From assembly GCA_018675825.1 (NCBI GenBank), contig JABGXK010000297.1, forward strand, positions 1 to 7,795: DNA of 7,795 nucleotides, given 5' to 3'. A program made the translations under genes and the position numbers. This DNA is from Flavobacteriales bacterium (GTDB taxonomy: Bacteria > Bacteroidota > Bacteroidia > Flavobacteriales > BACL11). Shown here in pieces: positions 1-6,835 of this stretch. Position 1 is the stretch's first letter; each line of letters opens with the position of its first letter. Under the pieces are notes generated by a model that saw nothing but the letters and a program-made list of their open reading frames with translations, had not been told where the DNA came from and did no database searches.

Positions 1-1715
1 GCCTTATTTGGATTATTATTAAAGGTTCCTACAGATAAATTTATCATATCTGGACATGTATTAGCAGTTGTAAATTGAACAGGATTAGAATATCCAGAAT
101 AAGAACTATTACAGTAAAAAGCTTTCATTTTAAATTCATAATTAGTATTTGGAGATAAATTGATCATTTGTTTTGATATTGTATTAAGACCAAAATTACA
201 TAAGCCACTTCCTACTCCTGCTGATTTTGTTAGCCAAGTTGGAGATCCAAGTTCTCTATACCTGACATGATATTTCCAAACCCGACAATCATTAGAATTC
301 ATATTACTCCACCCAATCTTAACTCTAGTATCAATAATATCATATACATATAAACTATCTGGTTTAGGTGATAAGCATAAAGGTGTTAGATAAGCGTCTA
401 TATTTGATGAAAGTCCGTTATCAAAGAAAGCAACAACAGTGTCACTTTCATAACCAAAAGATGAGAAAACAACTTGATAAGTACCTGAGTCTAAAACATA
501 AGTTTGATAAAACCCTAGAAGATTAGTATTAGAACTAGAATTAGTATTTATAATATTAATATCTGCATTTGAAATAGGGGAACCAGTAGTTGTATCATAT
601 ACATTACCATCAATATAACATGCCTTTTGAAAATCTCTTGAATAAACTAATAATCTTGCATTATTATTATTTCCACTATTTCTATCAGATGAGATTATAT
701 TTCCTGAAGGTAAAAAAGGATAGGTGCCCCAGCATCCATCATATCCATTTCCTGATCCATCATAAGAATCATAATATGCAACTTCAATTAAATTATCTGG
801 ATGGGTAATATCATGTACTACAGTACCATCTCTGTAATAAGAAGTTATTAAAAAATCTCCATCTACATGAGCATTATGAGGTATAGAGTTTGAACCTGGA
901 TTTGATTGAATTCTATCAATTTCTTGAATATTATTTAAATCTGTAATGTCATAAGATCCAATATAAGCATTAGGTTTTTCGTCAGTTGTAAAAACATAAT
1001 CACCATTATCAGAAACCCAAGCATTATGAGTGAAATTATTTGGAGTTCCAATATTACCTAGATTTTGAGGATTTGTTTTATCAGAAACATCAACAACAAA
1101 CATCTCTCCCTCATATATACAGCCAACATACATAGTATCACCTCTTGCCATTCCATCATGAATATAATAATCATCCCACTCTCCTAAATAATAAGGATTA
1201 ATAGGATCAGAGTCAACATCTAAAAAGATTGCACCATTAGATGGAGAAGTTCCAGTATTTGAAGAAGCCCCAAAAATATATGCAACACCATTTTCGTCAA
1301 TATAGAGATTGTGAGCAGCTGTAAATTCAGTACTTGAACCATTAGGATTATTAAATACTGTTCTATGATAGTATGTATTTCCAGTCATATCACTTAAATC
1401 AACAATAAGAAGACCTACATCTTCTTCCGTAGTAACATAGGCATAATGTCCCCAAGTTTTAATATCTCTCCATATAGAATTTGAGTCACTAATAAAAAAT
1501 TCTTCATTTGGATTAGATGGATCAGTTACATTAACAACAGAAAAACCATCAGTTAAACCAACAAGAGCATACTCACTTTCATCTGGAGAAACCCATCCCC
1601 AGATATCATTACCTTGATAATTTGGATAATCATACACTGCAAGTAAAGACATATTTAAACTATCTTGAGAGAATGATAAAATAGGAAATAAAAGGAATAA
1701 TAGTGTTTTTTTCAT
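1..1715 (-). CDS. Secreted choice-of-anchor B family protein with carboxypeptidase-regulatory-like and fibronectin III-like domains (3' end outside window)
   Basis: The frame is open from the ATG at 1715-1713 to the window edge: 571 complete codons plus two bases, with no stop. Residues 1-17 (MKKTLLFLLFPILSFSQ) form a signal peptide with a typical flavobacterial FSQ end. Residues about 20-360 match the choice-of-anchor B pattern of propeller-like repeats, with recurring phrases such as VVNVTDPSNP, LIVDLSD, VVDVSDKTNP and HDITHPDN. Conserved histidine motifs occur at AAHNLYID (133-140), YIHDGMARGD (184-193), THNAW (229-233) and PHNAHVDGD (279-287), followed by GCWGTYPFLPSG (327-338). Residues about 367-443 look like a carboxypeptidase-regulatory (CarboxypepD_reg) beta-sandwich, and about 447-551 like fibronectin III. 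An extracellular binding or structural role is likely; the ligand is unknown. A C-terminal type IX sorting domain is expected beyond position 1 but cannot be seen. An in-frame ATG two codons upstream (1721-1719) is a possible start; 1715 gives the canonical MKK signal peptide. The 43-base gap to the DoxX-like gene has no clear promoter element, so co-transcription is plausible. Confidence 0.88.
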   Translation of the reverse strand, partial: MKKTLLFLLFPILSFSQDSLNMSLLAVYDYPNYQGNDIWGWVSPDESEYALVGLTDGFSVVNVTDPSNPNEEFFISDSNSIWRDIKTWGHYAYVTTEEDVGLLIVDLSDMTGNTYYHRTVFNNPNGSSTEFTAAHNLYIDENGVAYIFGASSNTGTSPSNGAIFLDVDSDPINPYYLGEWDDYYIHDGMARGDTMYVGCIYEGEMFVVDVSDKTNPQNLGNIGTPNNFTHNAWVSDNGDYVFTTDEKPNAYIGSYDITDLNNIQEIDRIQSNPGSNSIPHNAHVDGDFLITSYYRDGTVVHDITHPDNLIEVAYYDSYDGSGNGYDGCWGTYPFLPSGNIISSDRNSGNNNNARLLVYSRDFQKACYIDGNVYDTTTGSPISNADINIINTNSSSNTNLLGFYQTYVLDSGTYQVVFSSFGYESDTVVAFFDNGLSSNIDAYLTPLCLSPKPDSLYVYDIIDTRVKIGWSNMNSNDCRVWKYHVRYRELGSPTWLTKSAGVGSGLCNFGLNTISKQMINLSPNTNYEFKMKAFYCNSSYSGYSNPVQFTTANTCPDMINLSVGTFNNNPNK

Positions 1716-1758
1716 ATACATAAAATTAAAAAAATATTATTTGCAATAATTCTTCATA

Positions 1759-2127
1759 TTAAATATTTAATATTTCTGGAAATAATAGATTTATCATTGA
1801 TATCAATATATAGATATTTATTATCATAAAAATAATAGCTGGTAGAAATCTCAGTAATGGATCTCCAATTCTAATTCTAACATATATAGCTGACACCATC
1901 ATTGTAGATAACAAGAAAGATGATAAAGAAGCTATAGGTAGCCAAATAAGGCCTAGTAACAGACTAACACCACCAATAAGCTGACATAATCCTAAAAGAT
2001 ATTTAAAACGTTTAAAACCCCATCTATTAATCTCGTTTTGCATAGTTTTAGAAAAAAAACTAAGTATACCATAAACTATAAATGAGATTCCAGAAAAAAT
2101 AGTTAATAAAATTAATGTAGTATTCAT
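1759..2127 (-). CDS. DoxX-like small integral membrane protein
   Basis: The product is 122 residues with four predicted hydrophobic helices, at about 4-25, 43-60, 63-82 and 93-116. Size, helix count and the positions of charged residues fit the DoxX-like family. In that family a first helix is followed by a short amphipathic stretch (here KTMQNEINRWGFKRFKY, 27-43), then a Gly-rich second helix (GLCQLIGGVSLLLGL, 46-60) and a charged loop before the last helix (RIRIGDPLLR, 84-93). It would sit in the cytoplasmic membrane. The biochemical role of these small DoxX-like proteins is mostly unknown, and quinone- or redox-linked roles reported for some members should not be transferred here. The gene begins 8 bases after the acetyltransferase stop codon, which suggests one transcript. 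It ends with TAA 43 bases before the choice-of-anchor B gene. The family assignment rests on topology and general pattern, so it is moderately secure; the gene itself is well supported. Confidence 0.75.
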   Translation of the reverse strand: MNTTLILLTIFSGISFIVYGILSFFSKTMQNEINRWGFKRFKYLLGLCQLIGGVSLLLGLIWLPIASLSSFLLSTMMVSAIYVRIRIGDPLLRFLPAIIFMIINIYILISMINLLFPEILNI

Positions 2128-2135
2128 TTGATTTA

Positions 2136-2609
2136 TTAAAATTTAAATGATTTTATTTGTTCATCATTTAACTTTCCATTAAGCCAAGCAGAAGAAATAT
2201 CAGCATTATATTTTTTATAGAAATCTATTGCAGGAGTATTCCAATCAAGAACCTGCCAGAATATTCCATTCATCTTTTCATCCTTAGCAATTCTAATAGT
2301 CTCCTCAAATAATCTAGATCCTACCCCATTTCTCCTAAAAGATTCTTTAACAACAAAATCCTCTAAAAACAAAAATTTACCTTTCCATGTTGAATATCTT
2401 ATCCAATAAAATGACATTCCAATAATTTCATCATTAACAACAGCAACTATAAAATAGAAACTAGGTTGATCACAAAAACCATCTTTTTCAAGTTGATCTA
2501 ATGTAAGAGTAACTTGGTCTAGAGAGTTTTCATAGTCAGCCAGTTCCCTAATTAATAAGAGAATATAAGATAAGTCTTCTTTTTTGCCTTTTCTAATTTT
2601 AATATCCAT
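2136..2609 (-). CDS. GNAT family N-acetyltransferase, SSAT/thialysine acetyltransferase-like
   Basis: This 157-residue protein is a complete GNAT acetyltransferase, predicted to transfer an acetyl group from acetyl-CoA to an amine in the cytoplasm. The acetyl-CoA pyrophosphate-binding motif is RRNGVGSRLF (92-101). Three further segments are characteristic of the spermidine/spermine N-acetyltransferase (SSAT) and thialysine N-epsilon-acetyltransferase branch: LADYENSLDQV (23-33), YSTWKGKFLFLEDFVV (72-87) and VLDWNTPAIDFYKKYNA (120-136). Length is close to that of the family (about 150-175 residues). Polyamine, diamine or lysine-analogue substrates are therefore reasonable candidates, but the exact substrate cannot be read from the sequence. 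The ATG at 2609-2607 lies one base after the TAG of the upstream surface-protein gene (arrangement TAG-T-ATG), which suggests translational coupling. The stop is TAA, 8 bases before the DoxX-like gene. No functional link to the neighbouring surface proteins is evident. Confidence 0.92.
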   Translation of the reverse strand: MDIKIRKGKKEDLSYILLLIRELADYENSLDQVTLTLDQLEKDGFCDQPSFYFIVAVVNDEIIGMSFYWIRYSTWKGKFLFLEDFVVKESFRRNGVGSRLFEETIRIAKDEKMNGIFWQVLDWNTPAIDFYKKYNADISSAWLNGKLNDEQIKSFKF

Positions 2610-2610
2610 A

Positions 2611-5600
2611 CTATCTAATTATTCTTACAGTTCCATTATATCTATATGTTTGGTCATTATAATCTAATATATTAATTATATAAGTATACACACCGTGTGA
2701 AATATTTCTTGCATTCCAAGGAGTATTAGGTAAACTAAAAACAACTCCTCCCCATCTATCAAAAATAGTCATTTCATAAGAAAGAATACCAATACCAATT
2801 GGGTAGAAACTCTCATTAATTAAATCAGAGTCTGGAGTAAAAGAATTTGGTATATAAACAGAATATGTTGGATATACAGTAATATAATTAGAAGCAACAT
2901 CAATACAATAATTTGGACCTATAACTGATAATTCGACTAAATACTGTCCAAACTCTGAATATGAATATTCATATTCAGAAAAAGAAGAAACAGAAAAGCC
3001 ATCTCCAAAATTCCATGTAGAGTTAACAAAATTGGATGATAGATTATTAAAAGTAATAGGACTATCGATCTGAGTAGACAGAGGATTAATTAACATCTTA
3101 GCTATTGGGGCCTCTAAGATTTCAATTTCTTTCTGAATTGTATTACTACAGCTAGTAATTGAATCAATATAATAATACGATAATGTATGATTTCCTAAGG
3201 AAAGCATATTAGGAAATAAAGAATCTATTATCTGATCATCAAGAGAAAAAACACCTCCAATTGGCTCTGCTTGAGAAAGGATAAATGGTTCAGTATTATC
3301 ACATATTTTATCCAATAATATATTTAGATTAGGAAGTTCATTAACAATAACGAAAGAAGTGTCATCTAAATCAATAATGCAACCATTTAGATCATTTGCA
3401 GATTTAAAAATTAAATTAGCGTCTTGAGTAAGTATTATTTTTATTGATTCTCCACTTGGAACTAATAATCCAAATGAATCTACGACAAATGAATAAGGAA
3501 AACCATAATTATTAATCAATATATCATATTGATTTGATGTTGGATTAGAAATAGAGATATAAATCTCAGTACTATCATTTTCACAAATTGGAGATAAGGC
3601 AGAAAAAGAAAATTCAGAAATAATTAATGATAACTCTACTAAACTATCACAACCTGCTGAATTAATCAAAGTATCTCGATAAATACCACTCTCAGAATAC
3701 ATAACACCATTCCAATTAAAAGCTTTACATGAAGTTATCTCGACCTCATTAAATAGATTATCATTAATTAATAAATCTAAATAAACTAATGAATCACATC
3801 CGTTTATATTGGTTCCTTGCCAAAAATATGTACCTGATGTAGTGTAGAGCGTATTATTCCAGAAATAATTATCACAAGCAACTACAGATATGTTTACAGA
3901 TGAAGAATCATAAATAACAAGATTTAGTGTAGCAGAAGAGTCACAACCATTAGCATTTATACCATTCCAAGAATATGTTCCATTATTAGTATAAGTAACT
4001 CCATTCCATAAATAATAATAGCAGCTAGAAATTGATGTAGAAGATAATAGCGGTAAAGGATTTGATATCAATACCGAATCATTAAAAATACATCCATTAT
4101 TATTAGTGATTGAAATAAAATAAGTACCAAATATTAGTTGATTAATATCTTGTGTATTGCTAGTAAAACCATTTGGACCAATCCAATTATAAATTAAAGA
4201 ACTTGTATTCCCACTTACACTTAAATCTATAGAACCATCATTTCCATTAAAACAACTAATATCTGTTAAATTAAAAGATGCATTAAAAGGATTTGGAGGG
4301 AGAATTTCTAAAGTATCATAAAAAACACACAAATTACCATTAATAGTATCTGTAACACTTAATGCATATATTCCAGAATATAAACTATCTATATCTAAAG
4401 TATCTGAAAATGAGTACCAAAAAGGAAATTGAGAGGATTGATCATAAGCATTCCATAAAATAATTGCAAAATTACTAATACCATTTATAGTAGTATTAAT
4501 AGCGCCATCATTATAACCAATACAAGAGACACTGTCAATATTATAACTTACTTGTAATGGATTAGGACTTGTAATAAAGAAACTATCTGTTAAATTACAA
4601 TCACTAATATCAGTTATTAAAACATTATATAGTCCGGAGCTAAGACTATTAATATCTTCATTAATATTTATGTAGCCATTAGGACCAACCCAATCATATG
4701 CAGGAATACTATCAGTTCCATTAACAGTAAGTTGAATAGACCCATCTCTATAACCATAACAACTTTCATCAGTAACTGTTGATGAAATCATAAATGTGGA
4801 ACTAGAAGATAAAGTAATTGTGTAAGTATATGAAAAGACATTATTAATAGGACAGGCATCATCTTGGACAGATACATTAAATGTAAATGGACTATTCAAT
4901 ACATCACTAGGCTGAGGAATCCAATTGAAACTTCCAGAAGGATTATTTGAAAAATTATTAATAATCGAGAAAGTTGCGTTTGGAGCATTTGCCAAACCTG
5001 ACCAGGACATAATTTTATCATTTGATGAACCAAGTTGAGCATTTAAAAAAAAACTAACTGTATCAAATTGATCAACACAAAGATTTAAAGAGTCATCCAT
5101 GGCTGAAGAATTAGTTACATCTTGAGGGAATCCATTAAAACCACTTAAAACAGGGGGGACAGTATTACATGTTAAAATAATAATTTGAATATCTCTTATA
5201 ACACTACCAATAAATATACCATTTCTAAATTCAGAAATTTTCATTGCAACAACTGAAACTTGTAATGCATTAGCTGTCATACATAAATTACCTGAATTAG
5301 GATCAAATGTTGTAGTTCCAGATATTGGACTTATTGATGAAAATCCTGTCAAGTAATCTACAGTTCCTGTAAATGAACTTGAACTTAATGGTGTCTCTAA
5401 AGAATACACTAAGGAATCACCATCTATATCAAAGGCTCCATTATTATAGCAAAATGGTTCATTAATACAAATATATGGCGCTGGATATTCTGTAAAAATT
5501 GGAGAGGTATTACAAGCATTTAAATTATTAAGCTCGGCAGAAACGCACAAATCATAATTTGAAGGTTGATTAATTGTTGTTATTGCATTATTTCTATTCT

Positions 5601-5994
5601 GTATACATGAAAAAAAATACCAATCATCACAATGATCAAGAGTAATTAATTTCTCATACTGATATTCTTCAAGCTCAACAAGACTAGATCCTGAACAAGG
5701 AGTTCCTGAGCCTGCACAGGTCGGAGTAATATAAATAGGTCCATTCACTAATGGAAGATTTTCTGTTCCAGATCCACAAGAAGATGAATAATCAAGATCA
5801 ATACTTCCAGGAGCTGCAGAGTTATTACAATCTCTATAAAATTTTATAGTTATTCTGTAAATATCGAAAGTAGTATTTTGAGAGATACATTCGTAAGAAA
5901 TATCCATTCCAGCTGCATGAGAGGCAAAGATATTTGATGACGATAAGAAAAATAAAAAATAACAACAAAGAAAATTTACTAAATATTTCTTCAT
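2611..5994 (-). CDS. Large secreted SprB-like surface protein with SprB repeats, PKD domain and type B T9SS (gliding-motility-associated) C-terminal domain
   Basis: The product is 1127 residues from the ATG at 5994. Residues 1-24 are a signal peptide ending NIFA. The N-terminal part starts SHAAGMDISYEC and contains FYRDCNN and DIDGDSLVYSL (about 180-190), a pattern recurring in large Bacteroidota surface proteins. Three SprB-type repeats follow (about 408-650; cysteines at 412, 491 and 581 begin C-x-G-x-x-DG-like motifs, with WVGPNG and WIGPNG). Then come three 49-residue WNG/GCDS repeats (about 655-794), a less defined region, a PKD-like domain with WNFGDG at 994-999, and a C-terminal domain (about 1042-1127) with PNSFTP, MTIFDRWGG, HGVYTY and terminal NGTVRIIR. 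The last domain matches the type B sorting signal used by the type IX secretion system, so the protein is probably exported and surface-attached or released, perhaps as an adhesin or motility-related protein. An ATG at 6042 adds 16 residues, but these would precede an ordinary MKK signal peptide and span the likely promoter, so 5994 is preferred. The gene ends with TAG. Confidence 0.93.
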   Translation of the reverse strand: MKKYLVNFLCCYFLFFLSSSNIFASHAAGMDISYECISQNTTFDIYRITIKFYRDCNNSAAPGSIDLDYSSSCGSGTENLPLVNGPIYITPTCAGSGTPCSGSSLVELEEYQYEKLITLDHCDDWYFFSCIQNRNNAITTINQPSNYDLCVSAELNNLNACNTSPIFTEYPAPYICINEPFCYNNGAFDIDGDSLVYSLETPLSSSSFTGTVDYLTGFSSISPISGTTTFDPNSGNLCMTANALQVSVVAMKISEFRNGIFIGSVIRDIQIIILTCNTVPPVLSGFNGFPQDVTNSSAMDDSLNLCVDQFDTVSFFLNAQLGSSNDKIMSWSGLANAPNATFSIINNFSNNPSGSFNWIPQPSDVLNSPFTFNVSVQDDACPINNVFSYTYTITLSSSSTFMISSTVTDESCYGYRDGSIQLTVNGTDSIPAYDWVGPNGYININEDINSLSSGLYNVLITDISDCNLTDSFFITSPNPLQVSYNIDSVSCIGYNDGAINTTINGISNFAIILWNAYDQSSQFPFWYSFSDTLDIDSLYSGIYALSVTDTINGNLCVFYDTLEILPPNPFNASFNLTDISCFNGNDGSIDLSVSGNTSSLIYNWIGPNGFTSNTQDINQLIFGTYFISITNNNGCIFNDSVLISNPLPLLSSTSISSCYYYLWNGVTYTNNGTYSWNGINANGCDSSATLNLVIYDSSSVNISVVACDNYFWNNTLYTTSGTYFWQGTNINGCDSLVYLDLLINDNLFNEVEITSCKAFNWNGVMYSESGIYRDTLINSAGCDSLVELSLIISEFSFSALSPICENDSTEIYISISNPTSNQYDILINNYGFPYSFVVDSFGLLVPSGESIKIILTQDANLIFKSANDLNGCIIDLDDTSFVIVNELPNLNILLDKICDNTEPFILSQAEPIGGVFSLDDQIIDSLFPNMLSLGNHTLSYYYIDSITSCSNTIQKEIEILEAPIAKMLINPLSTQIDSPITFNNLSSNFVNSTWNFGDGFSVSSFSEYEYSYSEFGQYLVELSVIGPNYCIDVASNYITVYPTYSVYIPNSFTPDSDLINESFYPIGIGILSYEMTIFDRWGGVVFSLPNTPWNARNISHGVYTYIINILDYNDQTYRYNGTVRIIR
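2954..2979. repeat. Perfect 26-base palindrome inside the PKD-coding region
   Basis: Positions 2954-2966 and 2967-2979 are exact reverse complements with no spacer; the pairing fails at the next base (C at 2953, A at 2980). The sequence is built from repeats of GAATAT and ATATTC. On the coding strand it reads as the codons for SEYEYSYS, about 15 residues after the WNFGDG motif. It may be a by-product of alternating Glu/Tyr and Ser/Tyr codons. Confidence 0.9.
3613..4032 (-). repeat. Triple 49-residue WNG/GCDS repeat in the surface protein
   Basis: Three tandem units occupy residues about 655-794. The first cysteines are at 658, 707 and 756, exactly 49 residues apart. A second cysteine, in the GCDS motif, follows exactly 26 residues later in each unit (684, 733, 782). 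Shared pattern: C, four residues, W-N, then Y-x-x-x-G-x-Y, then N-x-x-GCDS and a hydrophobic strand. The invariant Cys pair may form one disulfide per unit outside the cell, which is inference. Similar repeats are common in Bacteroidota surface proteins with this C-terminal domain. Confidence 0.8.
4045..4773 (-). repeat. Three SprB-type repeats in the surface protein
   Basis: Residues about 408-486, 487-576 and 577-650 of the surface protein are three diverged copies of one unit. Each opens with an acidic residue and Cys followed by a Gly/Asp turn: DESCYGYRDGS, DSVSCIGYNDGA and DISCFNGNDGS. Copies 1 and 3 continue with W(V/I)GPNG and a D-I-N-x-L stretch, then SGLYNVLITD or FGTYFISIT; copy 2 has SGIYALSVTD. 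Spacing of the first cysteines is 79 and 90 residues. This is the SprB repeat, named after the Flavobacterium gliding adhesin. The DNA of the copies is too diverged for recent duplication. Confidence 0.8.
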
Positions 5995-6017
5995 AAAAAG
6001 AAGATTTAAATTTTTTA

Positions 6018-6025
6018 CAAATATA
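6018..6025 (-). promoter_or_regulatory. Candidate Bacteroidota -7 promoter element for the surface-protein gene cluster
   Basis: On the minus strand this reads TATATTTG, an exact match to the Bacteroidota primary sigma -7 consensus TAnnTTTG. It lies 23 bases upstream of the ATG at 5994, so transcription would begin a few bases downstream and leave a leader of about 15-20 bases. It lies inside the longer reading frame that starts at 6042, which favours the 5994 start. No convincing -33 TTTG is visible; a TTTATG-like stretch at roughly the right distance is the nearest candidate. Chance matches are common in DNA this AT-rich. Confidence 0.5.
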
Positions 6026-6103
6026 ACAATACTTAGTGTCATAAATACATTATTAATTGATATTGAATATTAAAAATTTATTCATAAAATATTAATAATT
6101 TAT

Positions 6104-6111
6104 TATTTTTG
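6104..6111 (+). promoter_or_regulatory. Weak candidate -7 element just before the sulfotransferase-like gene
   Basis: The sequence TATTTTTG fits TAnnTTTG exactly but ends only four bases before the ATG at 6116. If used, it would give a transcript with almost no leader. No -33 TTTG is evident. The rest of the 121-base divergent spacer (5995-6115) is nearly pure A/T with no other recognisable site. A chance match is quite possible. Confidence 0.25.
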
Positions 6112-6115
6112 ATTG

Positions 6116-6835
6116 ATGAAAAAAATAATATGCCTCTGGTCATGTCCAAGGAATATATCAACTGCATTAATGTATTCTTTTAGAAGTCGTGAAGACACAA
6201 CAGTATTTGATGAGCCACTTTATGCACATTATTTAGTTAAGAGTGGGCTACAACATCCAGGAAGACATGAAACTCTTAGAACGATGGAAAATATTGGAGA
6301 ATAGGTAATTAAAAATATTATACTAAATCCTAGTGCTGAAATAAATTTCCATAAATTAATGACTAATTCTCTAATAGATTTAGATAAATCTTTTTTATTA
6401 AAAGTTATTAATATACTTTTTATTAGAAATCCTATAGAAATAATTAATTCATATCATAAAGTCATCCCATTTCCAACTATAGAAGATATAGGAATAAAAA
6501 TGCAATATGATTTATATCATGAGTTAGAAAAAAAGCAACAAAATGTAATTTTACTTGATGCAAAAGAATTATTAATCAACCCAGAGAAAATATTGAAAAA
6601 ATTATGTTCTAATATTAATATTTCTTATGATAAAAAAATGTTAGAATGGGAAAAGGGACCAAAAATTGAAGATGGTTCCTGGTCAAAATATTGGTATAAG
6701 AATACTCATAACTCTACAGGATTTAATAAATATATTAAAAAGAAAATATTATTAAAAGGAAGCAATATAGATTTAGCTAAAAGATGTAAAAATTATTATA
6801 ACTTTCTATATTCAAAGTCAATACGAATTAATTAA
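6116..6835 (+). pseudogene. Sulfotransferase-like P-loop protein gene interrupted by one in-frame TAG
   Basis: One reading frame runs from the ATG at 6116 to TAA at 6833-6835 (239 codons), broken only by TAG at 6302-6304 (codon 63). The halves are in the same frame, so this is a nonsense change rather than a frameshift. The first half begins MKKIICLWSCPRNISTALMY; SCPRNISTALMYSF (9-22) resembles the 5'-phosphosulfate-binding loop of PAPS-dependent sulfotransferases, and VFDEPLYAHYL (30-40) is typical of the bacterial 'sulfotransferase family protein' group. The second half has ILFIRNPIEIINSYHKV (100-116), resembling the 3'-phosphate-binding segment, then PTIEDIGIKMQYDLY. Together they give a normal family length. 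The segment around residues 77-86 (NFHKLMTNSL) appears to lack a histidine-containing K-x-M-x-H-H-like motif that I recall from relatives, which would fit decay. Alternatives are a sequencing or assembly error, strain polymorphism or readthrough. An internal ATG at 6359 could start the second part, but that product would lack the first loop. The TTG at 6113 is less likely than 6116 as a start. Confidence 0.8.
6828..6835. other. Shared palindrome carrying the stop codons of two convergent genes
   Basis: The eight bases TTAATTAA contain TAA of the plus-strand sulfotransferase-like gene (6833-6835) and TAA of the minus-strand reductase gene (6830-6828). The two reading frames overlap by exactly these eight bases, so no intergenic terminator hairpin fits between them. 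Confidence 0.95.

Noticed and set aside
590..808. Plus-strand open frame of 72 codons rich in His, Tyr and Ile
   Set aside because: It lies antisense to the choice-of-anchor B gene, has a composition typical of an AT-rich shadow frame, and shows no recognisable motif.
5995..6042. N-terminal extension of the surface protein from the ATG at 6042
   Set aside because: The 16 extra residues precede a normal MKK signal peptide and include the likely -7 promoter element; 5994 is the better start.
6302..6304. Selenocysteine or pyrrolysine insertion at the in-frame stop
   Set aside because: Selenocysteine uses TGA, not TAG. Pyrrolysine is not expected in Bacteroidota, and the position is not a known pyrrolysine site in this family.
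6359..6835. Separate 158-residue gene starting at the internal ATG
   Set aside because: It is the in-frame continuation of the sulfotransferase-like gene after TAG, begins mid-domain and lacks the first phosphosulfate-binding loop.
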